Below are positions 35,870 through 42,821 of a stretch of 64,000 bases of DNA, piece after piece. Both the position numbers and the translations under genes were made by a program. Origin of the DNA: Paraburkholderia sp. SOS3 (GTDB taxonomy: Bacteria > Pseudomonadota > Gammaproteobacteria > Burkholderiales > Burkholderiaceae); assembly GCF_001922345.1 (NCBI RefSeq), contig NZ_CP018811.1:3100001-3164000 (forward strand). The letters are read 5' to 3'. The stretch's first letter is position 1. Each line of letters opens with the position of its first letter. The notes under the pieces are model-generated. The model was not told the origin of the DNA. It saw only the letters and a program-made list of their open reading frames with translations, and did not search any database.

Positions 35870-36646
35870 TCATAACGGGCCGACCTCGTCTCCGAGCCCG
35901 GCTTCGCCGTCGGTCACGATCCCGGCATAGACGCCGCAGAACACATGGCCGAAATGCTTTGCCAGCGCTTGAGGAATGCCAAGGTCACGCTCTGCTGTAA
36001 CCGGATTGACGTTCGTCGCAGCGCAGCGTCGCGTCTGCCGGACGATTCGTGCAGTCGCACTGCCGATCTTCACGTTGCGGTCGAGCCAGTCGAGCTCGCT
36101 CCAGGGCACCCCGTTGTCGAAATACAGATTCGCCCTGAAACGCAGCGGATCGAGCTCGACACCCATTGCGCGGCCCAGGTCGCGCAATGTAGCGAGATTG
36201 ATAAGCGAGATGGCATTCATCAGCGCTGGCGAATACACGCTGACATCGGTGAACCGGATACCGTCCGCGCTGACCAGTTCCGGACGCCCGGGCAACGATA
36301 TGCCGTCAAGCACGCGCAGCATCAGATCGCTGAATCGTTCACGGTCGGACGCGTTGCCAAGGTCGAACCGCTGTGTCCGACCGTCCCGTTCCCGAACCTG
36401 CAACGTCCCGTCGCTATCGCGCCAGGACGTCGACAGCGCTGCAAGCCGCTCATATTTGACGAGCGCCAGATAGTCGGTCTTGGGACGCGGAACGAAGCCG
36501 GCCGCATCGAATACCCACTCGCCATTTGCGATCGCGTAGCGTCGGTCGGACGGGAAACCCTGCCCGGCACTCAAGGACACACTCGACAGCATCTCGGCCG
36601 ACAAGCCCTTGACCGGATAACGGCACAGCAAGCTCACGTGTTCCAT
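35870..36646 (-). CDS. MOSC-domain protein (YcbX/mARC-like)
   Basis: 258 residues: an N-terminal MOSC beta-barrel domain (LLCRYPVKGLSAEML near residue 5, then GFPSDRRYAI), and the MOSC core with RRCAATNVNPVT, in which the conserved Cys should bind the molybdenum cofactor. Such proteins use the cofactor to reduce N-hydroxylated or S-oxide substrates, often with a ferredoxin domain that is absent here. ATG 36646 has GAGG six bases upstream; the ATG at 36652 has none with spacing. Confidence 0.88.
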   Translation of the reverse strand: MEHVSLLCRYPVKGLSAEMLSSVSLSAGQGFPSDRRYAIANGEWVFDAAGFVPRPKTDYLALVKYERLAALSTSWRDSDGTLQVRERDGRTQRFDLGNASDRERFSDLMLRVLDGISLPGRPELVSADGIRFTDVSVYSPALMNAISLINLATLRDLGRAMGVELDPLRFRANLYFDNGVPWSELDWLDRNVKIGSATARIVRQTRRCAATNVNPVTAERDLGIPQALAKHFGHVFCGVYAGIVTDGEAGLGDEVGPL

Positions 36647-36716
36647 AACCATCCTCAGGAGTCTCTTCTCTGCACGGCGCGGCAAGCCGAAGCCGGCCGC
36701 GTCGTTCAGATCGCGA

Positions 36717-37658
36717 TCAGTAACCGTTCTTCTTCAGAAAATCGAGCATCAGGCTCGCGATTTCGTCGACCTGTTCGTCGAATGCGAAATGCCCGGCGTC
36801 GAGTAGATGGATCTCCGCATTGGGCAAATCCCGCGCGTAAGCTTCGGCCCCTGGCGCGATGAACGACGGGTCGTTCTTCCCCCACACCACCAGGGTCGGC
36901 GGTTTGTGCGCACGCAGCCAGGCCTGCCACGCCGGATAGGACGCGACGTTCGTCCGGTAGTCATAGAGCAGCGCGCCCTGAATCTCGCGCTGCCCCGGAC
37001 GGGACAGGTGCGCGTATTCGTCGGTCCACGTGTCGGGATCGTAGCGCTCAGGATGCGATGTCCCGGCCGTGTGACGCTGTTCCGTTGCAGCAAATGAAAT
37101 GAACGTATCCAGCACTTCGGGATGCGCGTTCGGATCGGCCCAGTATTGGGCGATGCCGGTCCATTTCGCGCCCAGCCCCTCGCGATAAGCATTGGCGTTC
37201 TGAATAATCAGCGTCTGTACCCGCTCGGGATGCTGGGCCATGATCCGGAAGCCGACCGGTCCGCCGTAATCGTGCAGATACAGGCTGTAGCGACGCACCC
37301 CGAGCTGATCGAGCAGTTCGCTGGTCGTCTGCGCCAGGTGATCGAATGTGTATGCGTACGCTTCCGCAGACGGGGCATCGCTCTGACCGAAGCCCGGAAA
37401 ATCCGGAGCGATCAGGTGATAGCGCGTCGCCAATAGCGGGATCAGCGAATCGAATTCGCGTGACGAAGACGGAAAGCCGTGCAGTAGCACGATCGTCGGC
37501 GCGTCCGTGGGACCGGCCTCGCGATAGAAAATCCGTATGTTGTCGACGGTGGCACGATGATAGGAAGTCGTGCTCGAAATCGACGCCAGCGGTTCCGCCT
37601 GCACGGCGAAGCTGGCGGTCAGCGCGACCACCGCAGCCAAAAGAGTGTGTGTTTTCAT
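36717..37658 (-). CDS. Exported alpha/beta hydrolase (dehalogenase/epoxide hydrolase-like)
   Basis: 313 residues with a cleavable signal peptide (LLAAVVALTASFAVQA, 6-21). The mature part is an alpha/beta hydrolase with HGFPSS (60-65, oxyanion loop), nucleophile Asp130 in LHDYGG, acid Asp263 in GKND and His290 in AGHF. Asp rather than Ser as nucleophile points to haloalkane dehalogenase or epoxide hydrolase chemistry rather than esterase. It is a clear paralogue of the hydrolase at 39852-41291, which has no signal peptide. Confidence 0.88.
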   Translation of the reverse strand: MKTHTLLAAVVALTASFAVQAEPLASISSTTSYHRATVDNIRIFYREAGPTDAPTIVLLHGFPSSSREFDSLIPLLATRYHLIAPDFPGFGQSDAPSAEAYAYTFDHLAQTTSELLDQLGVRRYSLYLHDYGGPVGFRIMAQHPERVQTLIIQNANAYREGLGAKWTGIAQYWADPNAHPEVLDTFISFAATEQRHTAGTSHPERYDPDTWTDEYAHLSRPGQREIQGALLYDYRTNVASYPAWQAWLRAHKPPTLVVWGKNDPSFIAPGAEAYARDLPNAEIHLLDAGHFAFDEQVDEIASLMLDFLKKNGY

Positions 37659-37703
37659 CTTCAGGTTCTACCGGGTTGAAAAGCGCTGTTTGTACTGCCT
37701 ACG

Positions 37704-37730
37704 GCTTGCCGGCGGACAATGCCGGCAAGC
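37704..37730. terminator. Strong hairpin between the SDR and hydrolase genes
   Basis: Perfect 10-bp stem gcttgccggc (37704-37713) / gccggcaagc (37721-37730) with a 7-base loop. It lies between two minus-strand genes. No T-run follows on the minus strand, so it may act as an RNA-processing or stabilising structure rather than a terminator. Confidence 0.35.
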
Positions 37731-37770
37731 TTCTTCGTATTCTGCGTTCCGGGAAGATTCCCGGCGCCCC

Positions 37771-38517
37771 TCAGAACTGCGTCAGCCCGCCGTCGACCAC
37801 CAGTTCGACGCCCGTCGTGTACGACGAATCGTCGCTGGCCAGGAACAGCGCGCTCCTGGAGATTTCCATCGACTCGCCGAAGCGCTGCAGCGGCACCTTG
37901 GCCTGAATGGCTGCCGCCGTTGCGGCGAGTTGTTCATCGGTGAGCCCGAGCTTGCCGTAGAACGGCGTCGTAATCGCACCCGGGCTCACGGCATTCACGC
38001 GAATGCCGCGCGGTGCCAGTTCCGCCCCCAGCGTGCGGACCAGCGACCGGACCGCTGCCTTGGTCGCGGCCAGCAGCGACAGGCCCGGCAGGCCGACGGT
38101 GTCGAGAAACGACGTCGTCGCCACCACGCTGCCGCCCTTCGGCATGAGGGGCACGGACTTCTGGATCGTCAGGAACAGGCCGGTGAAATTCAGCGAAAAA
38201 TGCTCGTCGATCAGTTCCGCGGTGACGGCCTCGAGCGGTGCCACCTTGCCGGCCCCTGCATTGGCGAACACGACGTCGATACGACCGAATCTGGCGCGTA
38301 CCGCTTCAACGGCACGTTCGATATCGACCGGCTTGCGCAGGTCGGCGGACAGCAACAGCACATCGCCGCCGATTTCCTTTCCGGCCGCGGCGAGACGCTC
38401 GGCATTGGAGCCGAGCACGACGACCGAGGCACCTTCCGCGCGAAACAGCTTCGCGGTTTCCAGACCGATGCCCGATGTGCCGCCGGTGATCAGCGCAACC
38501 TTGTTCTTCAGTTTCAC
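37771..38517 (-). CDS. Short-chain dehydrogenase/reductase
   Basis: 248 residues from GTG 38517 (VKLKNKVALITGG), which has AAAGGAAG just upstream; ATG 38535 adds six residues and has no ribosome site, so GTG is preferred. Classical SDR: cofactor motif TGGTSGIG (residues about 10-17), NAG (near 84), and LVVDGG near the end. The catalytic Tyr of YxxxK is replaced in LSLLAATKAA: the position before AATK is Leu-Ala rather than Tyr, so activity is questionable or shifted. It lies divergent to a LysR gene (38757). Confidence 0.85.
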   Translation of the reverse strand: MKLKNKVALITGGTSGIGLETAKLFRAEGASVVVLGSNAERLAAAGKEIGGDVLLLSADLRKPVDIERAVEAVRARFGRIDVVFANAGAGKVAPLEAVTAELIDEHFSLNFTGLFLTIQKSVPLMPKGGSVVATTSFLDTVGLPGLSLLAATKAAVRSLVRTLGAELAPRGIRVNAVSPGAITTPFYGKLGLTDEQLAATAAAIQAKVPLQRFGESMEISRSALFLASDDSSYTTGVELVVDGGLTQF

Positions 38518-38756
38518 TTTTCTTCCTTTACTCATGTATCAAAGAGGAATACGAACATTCACACATGGACTGTCCCGGCAAAAAGCGGTTACCCATGTAA
38601 ATCTCCACACCGTCGAGTCCGGCTTCCCCCCATCCGGGCTGCGTGCCGGTACTCGTCGATGAACGGGCATCGACAGATCCGCATCATGCCGCGCGGCGCT
38701 TCGATGTTGAATCCACTAGAATCGATTTTCATTTCCTCAAAAAATGGACAAGTGAC

Positions 38757-39731
38757 GTGGATCGACTCGAAGCCATGACGATGCTGCTCGCCGCGATCGA
38801 GAAAGGCAGCTTCTCGGCCGCCGCGCGCGAAATGAACGTGCCGGTGCCGACGCTCACGCGCAGGGTCACCGATCTCGAAGAACAACTGGGCACGCGCCTG
38901 CTCACGCGCACGACACGCAAGTTGGCGCTGACGGATGCGGGCGTGGCCTATGCGGCCACGGCCCGGCAGATTCTGGATCTGGTCGCCGAACAGGAACGCG
39001 AGGCAACAGGAGAATTCACGGTCCCGCGCGGAGCGCTCACGATCGCGACGCCGGTGCTGCTCGGGCGGCTTTATGTGCTGCCGCAGATCCTGGACTTTCT
39101 GGTTGAATTTCCCGAGATCGACGTCACGCTGACGCAGTCGAATCGAAATGTCGACCTGGTTGAAGCACACATCGACGTGGCCGTGCGTATCGGCAGGCTG
39201 CCCGACAGCAGCCTGATCGCGACGCGCATCGGTGCATTTCGTCCGGTCGTATGTGCAAGCCCGGCTTTGCTGGCGAAGCGAGGCGTTCCTCATGCGCCCG
39301 CCGACCTGGCGGATATGCCCTGTGTCGTATTCAACGGCCCCATGCTGTCGCCGGACTGGAACTTTCGATGTCCGGACACTGGGCGGCTCGTCACCGTTCC
39401 CATTTCGCCGCGACTGCAGGTCTCGTCGCCCGACGCCGCAGTCGACGCGGCGATTCGCGGTCTCGGGTTCACGCAACTCCTGCACTATCACGTTGCCGAG
39501 GCCATCGACGCCGGCAAGCTCGAGATCGTGCTGGATTCCTTCGAACTTGATCCGGTGCCGATCCAGATGGTCCACGTTTCCCGCAACTTGATGCCGTTGA
39601 AATTGCGGCGTTTTCTCGACTTCGTGACGCCACGACTGCGAGAATCTCTTTCGCGGTTCGCCAGGCAGACTCAAGCCGCACAGATGCATCTCACCGCAAG
39701 CGGCAGCGCACCGGCCGATTCGACTTATTGA
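38757..39731 (+). CDS. LysR-family transcription regulator
   Basis: 324 residues. The start is GTG 38757, giving VDRLEAMTMLLAAIEKGSFS, the usual LysR N-terminus; the longer frame to 38643 has poor composition. It has a winged HTH at 1-60 and a substrate-binding domain with PRGALTIATPVLLGR (about 88-102) of the CrgA-like subgroup. It is divergent from the SDR gene at 37771, its most likely target along with the hydrolase downstream of that gene. Confidence 0.9.
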   Translation: MDRLEAMTMLLAAIEKGSFSAAAREMNVPVPTLTRRVTDLEEQLGTRLLTRTTRKLALTDAGVAYAATARQILDLVAEQEREATGEFTVPRGALTIATPVLLGRLYVLPQILDFLVEFPEIDVTLTQSNRNVDLVEAHIDVAVRIGRLPDSSLIATRIGAFRPVVCASPALLAKRGVPHAPADLADMPCVVFNGPMLSPDWNFRCPDTGRLVTVPISPRLQVSSPDAAVDAAIRGLGFTQLLHYHVAEAIDAGKLEIVLDSFELDPVPIQMVHVSRNLMPLKLRRFLDFVTPRLRESLSRFARQTQAAQMHLTASGSAPADSTY

Positions 39732-39851
39732 CCCCGTGTCGCCGCCCACGAGCCAACGAAACTCGATTTGTCGACTGGATGGCGTACCCGGCATCACTGC
39801 GCTCCTCTGGTGAACACCGGGGCAGCCGTGCAGGGCCGCCCCGTCCGAGAA

Positions 39852-41291
39852 TCAAGCCACTGCCCCCGATGTGAAGCCGGCATCGATCTCGACCCGCGAC
39901 AGATGCGCCACCGTGTTGGCAAGCGTCTTGCCCGCCACGGCCATCGCAATGGCGACTGCCGCGCGACGATCGAGGCCGGCGGCCGTCAGCGCATTGACAT
40001 CGCTGTCGGAGACCTGCGTGCGCTTCGAGGCAATCGCCGTTGCAAAGCGGCGCACGGCTTCCAGCTTCGGATCGGCAAACTCGCCGCCATGACGCAGCGT
40101 GTCGACGACAACGCCGCTTGCACCGAGCTTGCCGGCCAGCGTCGCATGCACCGCCACGCCGTAGTCGGCCGCGTTCGCTCGGCTGGCCGCGGCCATCGCA
40201 ACCTGCTGCGCGATCGGATCGAGCGAGGTCGTGCCGAGCGCCTGCAGCCAGGCCAGATAGGCGCCGAGCACCGCCGGCTCCACGCCCAGCGCATAGCCGA
40301 GGTTCGGCACGAAATCGAACACGCCGCGCATTGCCTCGAGGATCGGCCGCGCTTGCGCCGGAGCGTTCGCTTCGTTCAGCGCGCCGAACAACGCTTCGCC
40401 TTGCGCAGCGTCCAACGTACGCGCAAGGAAGGCGCGGATGATGCCGGCCACTTCGTCGAGATGCGTTTCGAGCGGGAAATGCCCGCCGTCTACGAAACGC
40501 ACTTCGGCGTCGGGCAGATCGCGGCGGAACGCTTCGGCGCCGGCCGGCAGGAAGAACGGATCGTTCTTGCCCCACACGGCCAGCATCGGCGGACGATGCG
40601 TGCGGAAATATTCGTGAAAGCGCGGATACATCGCGACATTCGTCCGGTAGTCGCCGAACAGGTCGAGCTGGATCTCGTCGCTGCCGGCGCGGTCGAGGAA
40701 ATGCTGGTCGAGCGTATAGCTTTCCGGCGCGATCAGCGTGGTATCCGGCTCGCCGTGCTGGTACTGGAACTGCGTGGTCCCGACCGCAAGCATGGCGCGC
40801 AGCTGCGTGCGATTGGCTTCGGACGGATCGTTCCAGTACGCGCGGATCGGATTCCAGCCATCGCTGAGACCTTCCTCATAGGCATTGCCGTTTTGCGAGA
40901 TCAACGCAGACACGCGCTCCGGCCGCGAGGCAGCCAGACGGAAGCCGACCGGCGCGCCGTAATCGAACACATAGATCGCATAGCGAGTCAGGCCGATCGC
41001 GTCGGTGAAGCTTTCGATCACTTCGGCGAGATGGTCGAACGTGTAGCCGAAAGCCTTCGCATCGGGCGCATCGGAGAAACCGAAGCCGGGCAGATCCGGC
41101 GCGATCACGCGGTACTTGTCGGACAGCCGCGCAATCAGGCCACGGTACTGGTGGCTCGAGGTCGGGAAGCCATGCAGCAGCAGGACGGCGGGCGCGTCCT
41201 CCGGGCCGGCCTCGCGATAGAACAGATTGAGCGCGAGGCCCGTACGCCGGTCGGCGACGGAGACGGTTTGATAGGTGGGAAGCACGGACAT
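39852..41291 (-). CDS. Alpha/beta hydrolase fused to a cysteine-less AhpD-like domain
   Basis: 479 residues in two parts. Residues 1-290 are an Asp-nucleophile hydrolase: HGFPTS (40-45), Asp110 in VFDYGAP, GKND (241-244) and His271. Residues 300-479 are an AhpD/carboxymuconolactone decarboxylase-like all-helical domain. The AhpD Cys-x-x-Cys positions are Ala375 and Gly378 (RANAADYGVAVH), while His382 of that motif remains. The domain therefore cannot do AhpD redox chemistry and may be a scaffold or oligomerisation unit. It has no signal peptide. Divergent from the TetR gene at 41452, with paired operator-like sites between them. Confidence 0.88.
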   Translation of the reverse strand: MSVLPTYQTVSVADRRTGLALNLFYREAGPEDAPAVLLLHGFPTSSHQYRGLIARLSDKYRVIAPDLPGFGFSDAPDAKAFGYTFDHLAEVIESFTDAIGLTRYAIYVFDYGAPVGFRLAASRPERVSALISQNGNAYEEGLSDGWNPIRAYWNDPSEANRTQLRAMLAVGTTQFQYQHGEPDTTLIAPESYTLDQHFLDRAGSDEIQLDLFGDYRTNVAMYPRFHEYFRTHRPPMLAVWGKNDPFFLPAGAEAFRRDLPDAEVRFVDGGHFPLETHLDEVAGIIRAFLARTLDAAQGEALFGALNEANAPAQARPILEAMRGVFDFVPNLGYALGVEPAVLGAYLAWLQALGTTSLDPIAQQVAMAAASRANAADYGVAVHATLAGKLGASGVVVDTLRHGGEFADPKLEAVRRFATAIASKRTQVSDSDVNALTAAGLDRRAAVAIAMAVAGKTLANTVAHLSRVEIDAGFTSGAVA

Positions 41292-41336
41292 CGAAATCTC
41301 CTGGATCGAGGGAACAGGCTAAAGCCGGACAAACTG

Positions 41337-41356
41337 AACCGAACGATCGGTACAGT
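41337..41356. promoter_or_regulatory. Candidate TetR operator O1
   Basis: 20-bp site containing accga-acga-tcggt, 46 bases upstream of the hydrolase start. Read on the minus strand it shares 15 of 20 bases with O2 at 41417-41436, including the first ten (actgtaccga). Position and symmetry suit binding by the divergent TetR protein. Confidence 0.6.
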
Positions 41357-41416
41357 ATTAATAAACTATCGATCCGTCAAGCGTTGATTTCCGAGCATTC
41401 ATTCCGTAAACTTTGG

Positions 41417-41436
41417 ACTGTACCGAATGATCCGTC
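41417..41436. promoter_or_regulatory. Candidate TetR operator O2
   Basis: Second copy of the site, in opposite orientation to O1, ending 15 bases before the TetR ATG at 41452. It is less symmetric than O1. Two sites over divergent promoters fit a repressor that controls both itself and the hydrolase. Confidence 0.55.
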
Positions 41437-41451
41437 CAATCTAAGCACGCC

Positions 41452-42030
41452 ATGTCCACTACGCAAACCGCAAAAGACGAAATTGTCGATCGATTGTTTG
41501 CCGTATTCCGCGATCGCGGTTTCGAGGGCGCGTCACTGGGCGACCTGTCGCGCGCGACCGGGCTCGGCAAGTCGAGCCTTTACCACCACTTCCCCGAGGG
41601 CAAGGAACAGATGGCGAAGGCTGTGCTCGAGCGTGCCACGGCCGCGATCGATAGCGAGATCCTGGGCGTCGCACAAGCCACTGGCTCGCTCAAGACACGC
41701 ATCCGCAAAATCGTGGCGACGTTCGATCAGATGTACGCCGGTGGCCGCACGCCGTGCGTACTCGGCCGGCTATCGAGCGCCGACATCGGCGCCGGGGCTC
41801 GACAAGATCTGGGGCAAGCACTTGCGCACTGGATCGGAGCGATCGAAATACTGGCGCGCGAGAGCGGCCTGTCGCCGCTCAAGGCGCGGCATTTTGCGGA
41901 GGATTGGGTTGCGCGCGTGCAGGGAGCATTGGTTCTGCAAGCGGCGACGGGTGAAATCGGACCGTACAGGCGTGCCATGAACGCGTTGCTCGATCTATCG
42001 AAAGACAGCGCATCCCGGGCACCGGACTAA
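41452..42030 (+). CDS. TetR/AcrR-family transcription regulator
   Basis: 192 residues with a TetR HTH at about 8-55 (VDRLFAVFRDRGFEGASLGD, then LSRATGLGKSSLYHHFPEGK) and a short helical ligand domain with GRTPCVLGRLSSAD. The HTH wording resembles regulators that respond to electrophiles or hydrophobic substrates. Divergent from the hydrolase-AhpD fusion gene, with two similar operator-like sites between. An SDR pseudogene follows 30-40 bases downstream, once perhaps co-regulated. Confidence 0.9.
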   Translation: MSTTQTAKDEIVDRLFAVFRDRGFEGASLGDLSRATGLGKSSLYHHFPEGKEQMAKAVLERATAAIDSEILGVAQATGSLKTRIRKIVATFDQMYAGGRTPCVLGRLSSADIGAGARQDLGQALAHWIGAIEILARESGLSPLKARHFAEDWVARVQGALVLQAATGEIGPYRRAMNALLDLSKDSASRAPD

Positions 42031-42049
42031 CGCATTGTCCAACGCATCG

Positions 42050-42571
42050 ATCCGGCTGCACGGCAGTTCAAAGCGGCATCGGATTCGCACTCGCCGAATC
42101 GTACCTGTCGGCAGGTTTCAACGTCGTCGGCAACGGGCGTTCGCAGGAACGTCTGCAGGACGCAGCAGCAAAACTCGGCAATCCCGACAGCTTCCTCGCG
42201 GTGGCGGGGGACATCGCCGTCGCCGGCACGTCGCAGCGCCTTTTCAGCGAAGCGATCGGCCGCTTCGGCAAAGCCGAGATTCTCGTGAACAACGCGGGCG
42301 TCTTCATCGCCAAGCCGACCACGAGTTATACGACCGACGACTTCGACAAGCTGATCGACACGAATTTGCGCGGTTTTTTCTATCCGACGCAGGCGGCAGC
42401 GACCCACATGATCGGGAACGGCGGTGGGCACATCGTCAACGTCACGGCCGTGGTCGGCATTCAACCGAACGCCAACGTGCCCGCGACCTTGTCGGCACTC
42501 GTGAAAGGCGGAATCAACAGGTCAAGGCGTCATCGGCAACGGCCGGATTTCGAGGACAAGTCCATCCCAAA
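42050..42571 (+). pseudogene. SDR pseudogene, frameshifted and truncated
   Basis: Reads as an SDR: after the cofactor motif comes SGIGFALAESYLSAGFNVVG, then AEILVNNAGVFIAKP and IVNVTAVVGI. A single extra base in the AAA run at 42070-42072 breaks the frame inside the cofactor motif (GSS, shift, SGIG). No start lies in the correct upstream frame, and the C-terminal catalytic Tyr-Lys region and the end are missing after ALVKGGIN. The rest runs into the tRNA terminator. Frameshift and truncation are visible; its loss may be recent, since the remaining frame is long and well conserved. Confidence 0.75.
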
Positions 42572-42572
42572 T

Positions 42573-42600
42573 AAAAAAGGCTCCGCACTGGCGGAGCCTT
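42573..42600 (-). terminator. Rho-independent terminator of tRNA-Ser
   Basis: Stem aaggctccgc (42577-42586) / gcggagcctt (42591-42600) with loop actg. Read on the minus strand it is followed by a run of six T (42578-42573), and it lies 15 bases after the tRNA 3' end. Confidence 0.9.
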
Positions 42601-42614
42601 CCATATTTATTCCT

Positions 42615-42705
42615 TGGCGGAGAGACGGGGATTCGAACCCCGGATAGGCTATTAACCTATACACGCTTTCCAGGCGTGCGACTTAAACCACTCATCCATC
42701 TCTCC
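42615..42705 (-). tRNA. tRNA-Ser (anticodon GGA)
   Basis: 91-nt class II tRNA including a genomically encoded CCA (42615-42617). Acceptor stem GGAGAGA (42705-42699) pairs with TCTCTCC (42625-42619), discriminator G at 42618. The anticodon loop is CTGGAAA with GGA at 42671-42669, decoding TCC/TCT. The long variable arm and GTTCGAATC T-loop are present. It has its own terminator. Confidence 0.97.
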
Positions 42706-42821
42706 GGCGGGGACGCGCATTATAGCAAACTCCCGGGCGCTCGCCCATATCCCGAACGGCCGCCCGCAAACGGCGGACGAACCGCCGCCAGACACCCGCG
42801 CATCACCCGGGAATAGCCCCC

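Noticed and set aside
42600..42720. Genomic island attachment at tRNA-Ser
   Set aside because: No second copy of the tRNA 3' end was found in the window, and no integrase gene is present.
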